Below, one piece after another: positions 17,101-27,396 of a DNA stretch of 64,000 nt; within the stretch, counting starts at the first letter, position 1; each line of letters opens with the position of its first letter. The position numbers and the translations under genes are program-made. The notes below the pieces were generated by a model. The model did no database searches. It was not told where the DNA came from and saw only the letters and a list, made by a program, of their open reading frames with translations. This stretch comes from Xiphophorus maculatus (Eukaryota > Chordata > Actinopteri > Cyprinodontiformes > Poeciliidae), in assembly GCF_002775205.1 (NCBI RefSeq), contig NC_036462.1, positions 27,841,084 through 27,905,083 on the forward strand, given 5' to 3'.

Positions 17101-19547
17101 ATCCCGTCTTTAAAACAATGATCTGCGACAGCGGGCTGATCCTGAACGAGACACCCAAAACACGCACTCCGTGTGAGTCCGTTTCAGAAGCTCGCATTCG
17201 AAGACGTGATCAAATTATCACTGCTGGACAAACAGATGCGTTTCGGTAAAAGCACACGGCGGCGCTGGCGTTACCTTAGCGAGCTCTGCCGTCAAAGCTT
17301 TGTCCGCGGGAAGGTTGCTAATCCTCTGCCTTACCTCCTCCCACTCCTCCTCGGTTCGCAGCGCCAGCAGCTCTGAAGTAAATAAATCCACAACAATCAG
17401 CTGCTGAAGTATAAGGTACAGGTATTGTTGCTTAATTATTAAAAAAAAAGGGTATTGTTGTACTGTGGTAATTAAACTTCCAGCGCTGTTTTGGCGGGGA
17501 AAAAACACAGTTTAAAAATACCAGTTAGAGGACAGTAAAAGTGTAGTTTGTCATAAGGCACAACTTAAGCTATTGTTTCTTTTTATAGTTTGTTGTAAAC
17601 ATTACAAAGTGAAATGCAGATCTGTTTGGCAGGTGCTGCCAGGACAAGCATAAAGACATGCTTGCATTGTTTTGGTGAGAAAGTGCTGCGTTTCAACTGA
17701 TAAAGCAGTAAATTATGAATATGTATGAGATTATGAATGCGACTTGAAAGATTAGGTTCAGGAAAACCGACCAAGTGAAATATGTTTTCAAAAAGACTGG
17801 TGTAGATGAAACTCTGGAAATTTTTAGTTAGAAACTATTTTTGTTTTACGAGAATTAATAGGAAATGTAAGAGAACTAACTGGAACTAAATTAAAAAACT
17901 GGACGTGTTGTTGATATTATATTGACTATCGCACCAGATTAAATGTACTGCATAAAGTGAGGTAAATTTTGACGAGACTTGGGAAAGACATCATGGTGTT
18001 ATTGCCGACATTCTTTACCGTAAAAATATCACATGGATGTTCGCTTATGACAAAGCAAAATGCTTGGATATGACACAACTTGCTTCAATTTCCAACCATT
18101 TCTAATTAATTGAATAAATTCCTGAACATTTCCAGAATTTGCCACAGTTTCTAAAAATGATTGCTGGCTCTTTGCAATCCTAATCTGTGATCAGGATTCC
18201 AGCAGTTATTTCATTTCCAGTGGCTAAAACTGAGATCATTCTGAGTGAGCAGCACATGCTGTTTATACTAGCGACAACATGTGCGTACTGTTGGCTCATC
18301 TACAGAGATGAAAGGGCTTTTAAATTCACAGAAGAACAACTTCTACTATTTTTGGAAAGGTGATACAAGGCAAAAGCTCTAGCTGGAGCACAGGGATGTT
18401 TTACAGCAACATGTATTGTTGTAATCGACAAGGGGTATATACTGGGGAAGTGGTGATTTTTTTTATTTATTTTTTTTACTAATGCAAGCTGTTTGAGAAT
18501 GGTATTATGCCACTACCAGGACCCAGTCTGATACTTTGTTAAAATCAGTGCTATACTTGAAAACATAGAACTAGTTCAAACTCACTCACTAATGACATTT
18601 CTGACGTTGATGTCTCCGTTTGTATGGAAAACCGCAGAGCTGTTGTCAACAAAGTTTTAATCCACAGCAGTTTCTTTAAATGCTAGGCTCATGCTAGCAT
18701 GTTTCCTCTCTGTTTTGATTGTTACATTCTTAAATACAGTTTTGTGCAGACACAACTTAGAAAACAGTGCGTTCTTTGCCTTCATAAACGTAGCACTTTG
18801 CATCCTAGATCACAACATTTAGCTAGCAGTGCTTAAGCTCCCTTTCAAACAGATTTTTCCTCCCACAGTAATAGCCTAGCAGCTAACCTGACACAACCTA
18901 GAGGCCAATCAGTCAATACTGGTTTTTGCTGTGATTGTGGTAATGATTGATTTTGGTTGTGAAACTGACATTGGGTAGAAAAAACTAAACTTTGTTAATT
19001 CAGCCAAGTCATGTGCCCGGCCATGAATGCACTTCTTTTTGCAAGCCAGAAAACTAAGAAAAACAACAGAAGGGCAAGATGATCACATGGCCACAATTTG
19101 AATATGTCTGAGCGGAGCATCAACAAAAGGTGTTAAAAATTCTTTATACTGTACTTTAATATAAAGGAAACTCATTTTAGACCACATTTTCCAGTCATTG
19201 ACTAGCAAACAGGGTTTTTTTTAACCAAAATAATAGGAAACACTTGAGAATCATAAAGATTCCAGCTTCAGTCTGTCACAATGACTTAACTAATGCCAGC
19301 CTGCCTCATCCTTTTAGCTTTATACCTGGAGAATAACATGTTTTAAAGTCAGTAGATCACAGATTGTCTGTTGCTAATGTTTGATATTTCTGGATGAACC
19401 ACAGCAAAAACAGATCCCAGCAATATTTTGTAAGCATCATCCCACCTCTATTTCTTAATACCCAGATAATAACAACTCTCCATTTTGCTTTGTAAACTGT
19501 AAACTTTGTTTGGCTACACAAAGGTTAGCCAAAACCTTGTTTTGTTT

Positions 19548-19594
<47 letters not shown>

Positions 19595-22500
19595 AGAAAG
19601 AGAGCGAGAGAGAGAGGGAGAGAGAGATATCTATATATATATAGAGAGAGATATCTAGATATATAGCTCTATATAGATATATATATAGAGATAGATAGAT
19701 ATGAGCCTGCTTTTAGAGTTGCCCATTTAACACTGACATCCTTTCGATGAGTTTCACTTCTTCCTACTTTCTGTTTCTTGCTTCTGTAAGCAGTGTCCAA
19801 ATGTAAAAAAAAAACCCAAACTACATTAGCAAAAAAGAAAAAGTAAGAAAAGGGCCTGGCATTAAAAATCAATAAGCCTTTTGCTGTGGTGGCAGTAGAA
19901 GAGAAACCAGCTGTGTCATCACGCACAGTATACAGCCATTAGGGCTCTTTATATTTTGCATACAAACAGGATTGTATTTACAGGCTGCAGACCTGAAAAT
20001 TGCTCTAATCATGAATGGAAAACTAATTTCAGGCTCCACTGGGTCACTGTCCCTTTATTTTCTTGTTAGTACTGAAGAACAAACATGCTGAATGCAGTTA
20101 GTGATCAAACAATTTCTGTTACATTATTTTGTTTATATTTTCATATACATCCATGCCTTTTTCCGTGTAACTACAGAATTTGAGAGCCGCTAACCTGAAG
20201 GAGACCTCAGGGTGCAGCCCTGTTCTTTAGCCCAGCCGGGTGGGTGCAGGCGTGGGTGGAGGTAGAAGAGCCAGAGGGTCGCAGGCGTGTCCGGGAGGCC
20301 CTCGGTGCCCAGCAGGCGCAGCTTCAGCCTCCCCCCGACGTTCTCCTCCACCTCGGCGGCCCAGGCCGACCGCGGGTCCACGCCGTCCTGGAGCTCCACG
20401 TAGCAGCCGGCGGTCAGGAGCTCCACTGGGTCTCTGCCACGCTGAGGCTGAGGAGCGAGAGAGGTCGTGAATGCGGACGCACCCCTCGGCACGGAGAGAG
20501 AGAACGCGGCGTGTGTGACTAAGTGGCAGGACCGAAGCTCGGCCGCTGGAAGCTAACTAACAGCGGCGAAGGATTTCGCAGGTTGTTCATACTGCGAATG
20601 TGCTTTCAGCGTCTCGGCCTTAGTGGTGTAAACAAAGGCTCAGTTTGGCCTGTGGTTTACCAACTGCATTCGAGTTGCACATGCCGGACTTTATTAGATG
20701 CAAAATCTCATTTAGTTCAGGCTGAAGCTTTTGCCACACTGCAAAAACACAAAATATTACAGAGTATTTTTGGTCTAGTTTCTAGTGCAAATGCCTTAGC
20801 GCACCAGAAATAAGACAAAACTAATCTACAAGTAACTTTTCAGCAAGATATCGGAGCTTTAAGTCAACAATTCCTTAATATTAATGAAAAAGTACAAGTT
20901 ATAAGTTAAACAGTCTGCCGGTGGGACAAGACTTTTTAACTTACAATATGAGAAAAATGTCTTGTTGCACTGGAAAATTTATTTCACTTATAACTAGTAG
21001 TTTTCCATCAATGTTAAGGAGAAATTGACTTGATAAAAGCTCCCGCTTCTCACTGAAAAGTTACTTGCAAGATAGTACACTAAGATATTTGCACTGGGAA
21101 CTCTACCAAAAATACTTGGTAAGATTTTGTGTTTTTGCAGTGAGACAGGCATGCTCAGTGTGAAAGTTGCACCACCTATGAGTTTTCATACTGAAAGTAA
21201 AACAGAAAGTAAAACATCGTAGTTTTACTCTGAATCGGCTGCTCTGATCACCTGAGGCTATAAACCGTCAGCTTTTCTTCTTCTTCTCTCTAAATCAGTC
21301 AGTTATAAACACTGACGTCAACAGAGTGACAGCTTTTGTCTGACTTTATTGTGGGAACCTTGATATGCTTATTTAAATCTTACTGACTGCTAGTATGCTG
21401 TTTAAAGGAAACAAAGAGAAGCTTTAGGGATGTTAAAGCTAGGTTCCTTTAGGAGTGAGCAGATGTTGTGAAGCACCGCCTCACCATTTCCAGCAGACTG
21501 GCAGGCGCGCTGCACTCCTCAGCCAAGGCCTTCTCCAACAGAGCCTCCCACTCTGGATGTTTCTCACGCACACCTGCAGCAAAAGGTTCAGGTAAGCCAC
21601 CGCAGGACCAGGAAGTCTTTAGGAACACACACTCTCTTTTTCAGCTTTCATTTTTCACTCATCCAACTCATCTAAAAAGAGTCAAAGCAAATGACTTATT
21701 ACAATATTTACTGATTTAGGACTTGGCCTTCTTTTTTTTATTCTTCTTTCAAATAAAAATGGTAAAAAAAGATGAAGATACAACCATGTTTTGCAGCTTC
21801 TTGACATAAAAATGAACGCGGTGCTTTGCAGGCGTATTCACACCCTTTGGACTTTCCCACATTTTGTGTCATTACAAACAAAATGAGACAAAATGTCTCA
21901 TAATGTCCAGCATCCTTTTGGGATTTTTAATGCGCTCCACCAACACGAAGAAGCATGTAATTGTGAAGGAGGAAAATGTTACATGGTTTTTATGTTTGTT
22001 TTTTGAAAGGACAGAACTAAAAGTATGGCAAAGATAGGAATTCTGCTCCTTTTACTCTGACATCCCTAAATAAAATACCAGGTCAGTTATTGCCCAGGTA
22101 CTGGGGCTGGAACGATTAATCACGTTCATCGTAATAATATAATAGTCGCCAACTAACTTAGCAGTCGATTAATCGTTAAGTGAAGCATACAGACTCTAAA
22201 AAAAGGCCACTTACTGAAAGAGCAACACAGTCAGAGCAGCAATTAAACCCAAACTATACAAAAAAATATGCATTTCGCATTTGAGATAAAAAAGCATCTT
22301 TGTAAATATAACAAATGGCATAGTTCAAATTCTGTAAAAAGAAAAAAAAAAAATCTCCTATGTTTGACCAATTATTAATCGGTTAATCCATTTGCAATAA
22401 TAAAATTGATCACTTATGATCCTTTTTCTTATTAATTATGCTCTACAATCTGTAGGTCTAACTTATAAATTCCAAACAAAGTACGTTGAGTTTGTGGCTG

Positions 22501-23886
22501 CAATACGTCGCAAAGGGAGAGGAATATTTCTTAAGGCAACTTTATGCTCTGAAAACAATACTAATAAAAATAAGGACTTTTTCTTTCATGCACCCTGGTC
22601 AGAAGGAACAGATCTAGCTAAAGACATCATAGTATTATGATGGCATTAATCTCATCTCTAACTACAGATATCGGAGTCTGACGCGCTGAAACTGTTTTTA
22701 GAACTTTTCCAGTCCGGATGAGTCAGAACCAACAGCTCACCCTCGGGGGGTCTCATGGTCTTGCCGTGCTGCCGGCACCAGCCCAGCGGGTGGAAGTCCG
22801 CTGTCATGATGTCGCACCAGAAGTCGGCGCGCCGGTCGTCCTGGTAGCCTTCGTAGCGCAGCAGCAGCAGCTGGCCGCACGTGGTGATGATGGCGGCCAC
22901 CCAGTAGGGGCCGTCGGCCTCTGAGCGGACGCACACCTCCAGCTTCATGCCCGGGGTCAGACCCGTCTGGAGTCCCTGGTCCACCTGAGACATGACGAGG
23001 AACACTGGGTCAGGATCGTTTGAAATCAGCTGCAGTCTACTGGAGTTCATGCAAATGAAGTCAATAAAGGAACTTGAGGAGAGCTCCAATATAGGGCTGC
23101 AACTAATGATTATTTTAGTAATTGATTATTCTGATGATTAATTGATTAATTGCATTTTTAAAAATGGGCACATTCTACAGATTTTTCATTTAACCACTTA
23201 AGCCTTTTTTATACAATATTAGAAATGCAAGCAAAAAAAATCTAATAAACAATTCAATTATTTTTTTAAGTAAGAAAATACAGATTTTCTTACATAAACT
23301 GGTAGCATTCCTTTAGTGAATTTGAACCGGGTGAAGCTAAAACTATGAAGAGTTTTGGGTCAAATATTTTTACAGAAAAGGGTGTTTTCATATTGTACAG
23401 TTTAGGCTTAATAAATGCTCTAAATGTGTTGGGTTTTTTTCAGCACATAGCCTTTTTACTTGAGTACGTAGACCCCAATTACTCCAATTTCATTCAGAGA
23501 TTCATTGCGATTAATCTGATTAATCATTTCAGCGCAACTTCAAAAAAACATCTGGTGAATTTTGAGTTCATCCCAGATACATTTGGGATCTGACTTATCA
23601 TTTGAGTGACATTTTCATATTACAACACAGTTTAACTGAGCTAAAAAAGAAAAGACAAAAAACTTTTCACCTACATGTTTGAAGGCGTGATGGGGCACAG
23701 CCACGGCCTCCGTCTCCTCCAGGTAGTCGTCCCAGCTGAAGTCAGCCACATCCTGAGCACAGTCTCCATCTGGAACACACACACACACACACACACATTT
23801 ATATTCATGCGCTCCTTTCCGGCGACTCACTTTAAGCAGCCGTTCATAGAGAAGGTCCTACCAGAGTCGGGTGTCTCCTGGCTCAT
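7791..23886 (-). CDS. sfmbt1: SFMBT1, Scm-like protein with four MBT domains 1 (complete)
   Basis: Nuclear chromatin protein. Family knowledge: MBT repeats bind histone tails and methyl-lysine, and SFMBT1 acts in Polycomb-type and LSD1-CoREST repression. Twenty coding exons (minus): 23862-23886, 23675-23769, 22741-22984, 21485-21573, 20195-20447, 17275-17372, 17040-17141, 16504-16663, 16316-16398, 14016-14142, 12711-12824, 12531-12573, 12384-12454, 12145-12284, 11213-11322, 10643-10818, 9254-9432, 8947-9171, 8070-8198 and 7791-7931. Phases agree at every junction and give 867 residues, against 866 in human. Order: MBT1 ~20-122, MBT2 ~130-235, MBT3 ~245-350, MBT4 ~360-460, SLED ~505-640, basic block with a [11 protein letters not shown]-hook-like motif ~650-700, acidic/Ser-Pro linker 704-778, SAM ~790-862. 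Start is the ATG at 23884-23886 in a CACG-ATG context. Some acceptors are tandem (NAGNAG), so isoforms differing by 1-2 residues are possible. Confidence 0.96.
8755..8818. repeat. Short dispersed DNA-transposon-like remnant
   Basis: Contains CACGGATTTCGCCCAACCAC and CCCCGCGAAAAACGAGGG followed by TTCACTGTA. This resembles the end of a common teleost non-autonomous DNA element. It is in sfmbt1 intronic sequence about 130 bp below the exon that starts at 8947. Confidence 0.4.
8947..9432 (-). CDS. sfmbt1: sfmbt1 exons for basic and acidic linkers
   Basis: Exon 9254-9432 encodes a Lys/Arg-rich segment ([13 protein letters not shown], then [20 protein letters not shown]), a probable nuclear localisation/DNA-contact region. 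Exon 8947-9171 encodes an Asp/Glu- and Ser/Pro-rich linker ending [15 protein letters not shown]. Both match human in order and motif. Confidence 0.9.
10643..12573 (-). CDS. sfmbt1: sfmbt1 exons for linker and SLED domain
   Basis: Exons 12531-12573, 12384-12454, 12145-12284, 11213-11322 and 10643-10818. They encode [11 protein letters not shown], then the Scm-Like Embedded Domain: [69 protein letters not shown] and TKTKY. In exon 12145-12284 the acceptor at GAACAG (first base 12284) is required; a nearer AG would put a stop in frame. The SLED in this family binds DNA. Confidence 0.92.
12711..16398 (-). CDS. sfmbt1: sfmbt1 exons for MBT repeat 4
   Basis: Exons 16316-16398, 14016-14142 and 12711-12824. 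Visible motifs: [45 protein letters not shown] and [17 protein letters not shown]. This matches the fourth MBT repeat of human SFMBT1. Confidence 0.92.
15495..15529. other. Perfect 14-bp inverted repeat with 7-nt loop
   Basis: Arms TCCAACAGAACAAG and CTTGTTCTGTTGGA with loop TCTAGAC, in an sfmbt1 intron between the exons at 14142 and 16316. The centre GTCTAGAC is itself palindromic. It could be the tip of a small inverted-repeat element or a hairpin in intronic RNA. Confidence 0.65.
16504..17372 (-). CDS. sfmbt1: sfmbt1 exons for MBT repeat 3
   Basis: Exons 17275-17372, 17040-17141 and 16504-16663. Visible motifs: [53 protein letters not shown] and LSPPPG. The donor of the last exon reads CAG-GTCTGC, a weak intron-side match; phase and homology (PPPG joining to [11 protein letters not shown]) still support it. 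Confidence 0.92.
19549..19700. repeat. Compound (AT)n / (GA)n / GATA-like microsatellite
   Basis: AT tract, then a purine AG tract, then alternating TATC/GATA-like units, in the sfmbt1 intron between 17372 and 20195. Confidence 0.95.
20195..21573 (-). CDS. sfmbt1: sfmbt1 exons for MBT repeat 2
   Basis: Exon 21485-21573 gives the linker ([16 protein letters not shown]). Exon 20195-20447 gives the repeat core, ending [11 protein letters not shown] and containing [15 protein letters not shown]. The second exon is much more GC-rich than its neighbours and its protein sequence is more diverged from human than the other repeats. It has two in-frame acceptors six bases apart (CTCAG-CCTCAG). Confidence 0.9.
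20737..21142. mobile_element. Palindromic MITE-like element of 406 bp
   Basis: Starts CACTGCAAAAACACAAAAT and ends with its reverse complement, ATTTTGTGTTTTTGCAGTG. The internal halves are also partly complementary (TCTAGTTTCTAGTGCAAAT; AAGTAACTTTTCAGC). There is no coding capacity. It lies in the sfmbt1 intron between exons 20195-20447 and 21485-21573. A related pair is at 26746-27396. Confidence 0.75.
21825..22080 (+). mobile_element. Tc1-like element remnant
   Basis: Begins GCGTATTCACACCCTTTGGAC and continues with a CCCACATTTTGTG block, CCACCAACACGAAG and GTAATTGTGAAGGAGG. This is the head of a Tc1-type family widespread in teleosts. It is degenerate, with no transposase. Confidence 0.55.
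22107..22400. repeat. Dispersed repeat with ATTAATCG-rich ends
   Basis: Left end GGGGCTGGAACGATTAATCA, right end AATTATTAATCGGTTAATCC: partial terminal inverted repeats of a teleost non-autonomous DNA element. It is related to 23091-23545, just the other side of an sfmbt1 exon. Confidence 0.5.
22741..22984 (-). CDS. sfmbt1: sfmbt1 exon for MBT repeat 1 core
   Basis: Encodes residues 41-121. Visible: [46 protein letters not shown] and the repeat-closing [11 protein letters not shown]. The acceptor is TCTCAG and the donor GTGAGC. This is the best-conserved of the four repeats here. Confidence 0.93.
23091..23545. repeat. Dispersed repeat of the GGGCTGCAACTAATGATTA family
   Basis: Left end AGGGCTGCAACTAATGATTA, right end GCGATTAATCTGATTAATC. 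This is the same family type as 22107-22400, in the neighbouring sfmbt1 intron. No coding capacity. Confidence 0.55.
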
Positions 23887-23920
23887 CGTGGTGGCCCCCT
23901 CGAGGCTGAGGCTCGGAGCG
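23675..23920 (-). CDS. sfmbt1: sfmbt1 first two coding exons (N-terminus)
   Basis: Exon 23862-23920 carries 34 nt of 5' UTR after a CTCTCAG acceptor, the ATG and eight codons. Exon 23675-23769 encodes the conserved [16 protein letters not shown] segment that opens MBT1. The acceptor of the second exon is preceded directly by a TG repeat (23776-23797) instead of an ordinary pyrimidine tract. Confidence 0.9.
23776..23797. repeat. (AC)n repeat abutting sfmbt1 splice acceptor
   Basis: Eleven AC units; on the transcribed strand a TG tract. It ends only a few bases before the TTCCAG acceptor of exon 23675-23769, taking the place of the polypyrimidine tract. Confidence 0.95.
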
Positions 23921-24228
23921 CTGAGAGGGAGCAGATGAGAAGGATTGTTCTCCAGCGAGAGCGAGAGAATCAGACAAAACCGCTCCAAAGACCTAGCAAG
24001 AAAAGAGAGTGATAGATTTTCAGCCTGTTCGGTGTTCTCTTTTCTGCATTCTCCCTCTGCTTTCGCTGAACCAAATGATGACTGAAATTATTTTCCACAA
24101 TAAGATCCGCGAGGCACCATTTCTGCACCAGGACAACAGACATGCCAAAACAATTTTGTAAGATGCAAAAGAAGTCCCACAAATCTCTTTCAGTAGTGAA
24201 CGAGCTTCTTCTAGCTGGCTGCAATGAC

Positions 24229-24390
24229 GGGGTGCTGTGGTGGCGCAGAGGTTGAGCACCACCCACAGGAGGAGGCCTTAGTCCTCAACGCGGCTGTCGC
24301 AGGTTCGATTCCCAGCCTGGTGATTCCCTCTCTCTCTTTACCCACTTTCCTGTCTTAGCACTTTCAACTAAACTAGAGCAAAAAAAAATG
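24229..24390 (+). mobile_element. tRNA-derived SINE
   Basis: The head has box A-like TGGCGCAGAGG and box B GGTTCGATTCCC, as in a tRNA gene, followed by a tRNA-unrelated body (CCCTCTCTCTCTTTACCCAC) and an A-rich tail. It does not fold as a functional tRNA. A related copy lies in the opposite orientation at 48070-48237. Confidence 0.75.
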
Positions 24391-24705
24391 CAATGATGCA
24401 TGCAATAATAAATCAATAAAAATAAATATCAATGTCAATAGATTAAAAAAAATCTGATAGATTCAATATATTGAATATTCACTGTACTCTGATCCAAAAC
24501 CGCGCAGCATTCTGGGGGATGTAGGCAGAGGAAGAGCTCAACCTCTCATGGCTAGCTAAGCAAGCTAGGTGGCATCAACTAACTCACTCACTCTTTGTTT
24601 ACCTAGCAACAACCTTTTGAGTAACTAGCGCAGCAGCGGTTTCAGGTTTCACCAGTGTTCCTCAAAACTCTGGAAGTAATGAGAGAAATGTCGGCATTTT
24701 TGGGA

Positions 24706-24771
24706 CGGTCCAGTCAAAGTCCTGGCTTGAATGCAACAGAGAATCTACGGACGGAGCTAAAGAGTAGGGTG
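24706..24771 (+). pseudogene. Tc1-like transposase scrap
   Basis: CCAGTCAAAGTCCTGGCTTG followed by GAGAATCTACGGACGGAGCT. At the DNA level this resembles the Tc1 transposase segment around its last catalytic acidic residue. Only about 65 bases survive, within the sfmbt1 first intron, and without a reading frame. Confidence 0.5.
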
Positions 24772-25638
24772 CTAGCAAGGAGGCTTTCCAAATAAAAAGA
24801 TCTGAGCTCATAGGCATGGGCATTTATTGTATCTTTCATAGTGATGCATTTATTTTAAGGATCTTTAAATCCCTCCAAAATTGTCGGTGCTATTGGGATG
24901 GTAAGTTTTGCTATTGTATTCCACCATTTGTTCAATGACAGTATGAATAAACATAGACAAATCTCAAAATATCATTAAATGCTGTTACTGTGTGCAGCCT
25001 AGTGACACAAATCACATTGTTTCATGCGACTGGTGTCCTGTAGAAGCGCATTGGAAAGGGAGACGTTTCTCAAGAGCAGTGTTTGTGTTTGAATGCTGTG
25101 TCAGCCAGAGTTACCCACAAAAGAAGTAATAAATAGTTATTTTTTATCATTGCTGTGATACTGTCACAATAGTATCACAAAGTATTGCGATAAAACTTAA
25201 AGCTCATATCGCCCACCCATTGCTCGTCTCCAAAGATAAATCCTCAAAACACAAATGAAAACATGCAAAGAAGCTGCTCAGCAATTATTAGAAGTGTTTG
25301 AGAGCTGGATCTTTCCATTGACAATCAAGAATAAGAGTATAAATACTTCTTTGACATTCCAAGCTCTAGTAAAGCAAAACAGCAAGAGGTTAAATTAGTT
25401 TTTCGAAATTCTTTTAAAAGATGCGGGTCTCATTTCATATCAGAAACAAACTTCTGGATTGGATTAAAATAACGTTGGATACGGATGCCGAATGTTTTCC
25501 ACCAAACCTCTGAGGCCTTCACAGAGCAACTGCTTTTAAACAGATTCAACTACACACAAACGGACTCTTATTCTATAAGAATGTCTAATAATAATGTGAC
25601 TTCTGAAGCCTGTTTGTGGAACTGAATGTTATCGGAGT

Positions 25639-25765
25639 AAACATGCACATGCACGCCACACTTTTCAGGTTTACTTCCACTTTATAAGCAAGCAAAACAG
25701 AACAAAATACTCTATAGTTCGTGGTTTTAACATGACAAAATGTGAGAAAAAGTGGCATAAATACT
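25639..25765 (-). repeat. Tc1-like element end fragment
   Basis: Contains GCACGCCACACTTTTCAGG and, further on, ACATGACAAAATGTGAGAAA. These are characteristic pieces of the same Tc1-like family found at 21825 and 61017. Confidence 0.5.
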
Positions 25766-26129
25766 AAGTACTTCACGGAGCCTGAGTTCTCCAAAATGGA
25801 TTCCTACCGACAGTCAGCCAGAGCGACGTGCAGCGGCTGCTGGAGTTTCAGGCTCAAAACAAAGAGAATTTCTGCTGCCTTAATTTGCATCGGGGCACTT
25901 GTTTCAGAAAGTACAAAAACGAAGGAGTGCTGACTTTTGCTGAACAATGCTGCCAAATCTTAAGTCAGAACATTAATATTCCAAAAGCTTCTCTTCTTGC
26001 CCTGCACTTAGCACCTAAGTAGCATCCCAGATGGCTGGAAAATTTAATCTCGCAAAGGAGTCGCTTCCACTGGCGAATCTGATTTCTTTTCTTCTTTTTT
26101 TTTTCCAAAAATCTTAATTGGGAGCATCT

Positions 26130-26480
26130 TTTCAGACCGCCGTGGACGATTCAAACGGCGGCTTGACGTGAATGCGGATAGTTTTGACACACGGAGCTGA
26201 CCCCAGGCCTGACTGTGAAAGGCAGATGAAATAAGTTAAAGCAACAAGAGGCGGCGGCGGTGGCGGCGTGAATGCGAAAGGAGGGACGGGGTGAGCGCTG
26301 GTTTCGGCCTCGGCTCCATTCAGCCGCGCTGTCAGCCTCGTCTTTGTCACATCTGACGTCTCTATTAAAACAGGGGCCGCCGCCGAGGGCCGACCCCCTC
26401 CCCGACCGCCGGACTGCCGCGGCGACCCCGGTGCTCCGCTGGGACCAGCGCCGCCTTTCACCCGCGACCCCGCACCAGAC
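26130..26480. promoter_or_regulatory. Intronic CpG-rich block, possible alternative promoter or enhancer
   Basis: Dense CpG and a GGCGGCGGCGGTGGCGGCG tract inside otherwise AT-rich sfmbt1 intron 1. Open frames run across it on both strands, as expected for GC-rich DNA, but none resembles a known protein. No splice donor clearly linking it to sfmbt1 was found. Confidence 0.4.
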
Positions 26481-26745
26481 TTTCTCTGTCTCTTCACCCC
26501 CCCACACCCTCTAACTCTGACAAAAGACACACAGACCAGAGGTCCTCATTGTACTGGGAGGGGAGAGGTGTGTGGAGGGGTAAAAGAAGAGGGTAAAAAA
26601 AGAGCAGTTGAGAAAAAAAGTATAATTGCTTGCTTTATGATAAAAAAAAAGCCAAAATCTGCAACTGAAAAATTAAACAACAACAAAATCAACCCATTTC
26701 TAACATCCTGGGTCGTTTTAACTTTCCTATACAAGCAGGCCCATC

Positions 26746-27396
26746 TGCTAAAACACAAAATTGTACTAAGTATTTTTGGTCTAGTTTCTATATCTTATAG
26801 TTTTCTACATCTTAGTATAATTGAAATAACACAAAACAAACTTAAAAGAGACTTTTCAGGAAGAAATAGGAGCTTGTTTTTAGTCAATAATTCCTTAATA
26901 TTGACGGAAAAGTACTAGTTATAAGTAGATCATAACATTAGAAAGAGATATGTCTTGTTTCACTTGCAAATTATTTCACTTATAACTAGCACTTTTCCAT
27001 CAATTATTGTCTTTAAACAAACTGCAAAAATACAAACTCTTACCAAGTACTTCTTGGTCTAGGTTCTAGTGAAAAATATCTTAGTACACTTCAAATAAAA
27101 TAAAAAACTAACTTACAAATAACTTTTCAGCAACACATAGGAGCTAGTTCTAAGTTAATAACCTGTTATTATTAATGAAGAAGTACCACTCATTTATAAC
27201 AAGACATTTTTCACATGATATAAGTAAAATAACCTCCAAATGGATAAAGTACTTTTTAAAAACCATATTAAGGAACTATCGACTTAAATCAAGCTCCTAC
27301 AAAGTTACTTGTAAGTTAGCACACGCGAAATAAGACAAAGCGAAGATATTCACACAAGAGACCATACCAAAAACAGTCGGTAAGGTTTTGTGTCAT
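26746..27396. mobile_element. Two adjacent copies of the CACTGCAAAAAC palindromic MITE
   Basis: The first copy (about 26746-27020) begins AAACACAAAATTGTACTAAG and is truncated. The second (about 27020-27396) begins ACTGCAAAAATACAAACTC and ends GGTAAGGTTTTGTGTCATT. Both share internal TCTAGTTTCTA and AAGTACTAGTTATAAGT-like blocks with the 20737-21142 element. Confidence 0.65.

Noticed and set aside
24229..24320. Possible tRNA gene
   Set aside because: Boxes A and B are present but the stems do not form a cloverleaf and a SINE body follows.
26132..26530. 132-codon minus-strand frame and overlapping frames
   Set aside because: They are open because the CpG-rich block has few stops; the sequence is low complexity and has no recognisable domain. 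I kept it as a possible regulatory island instead.
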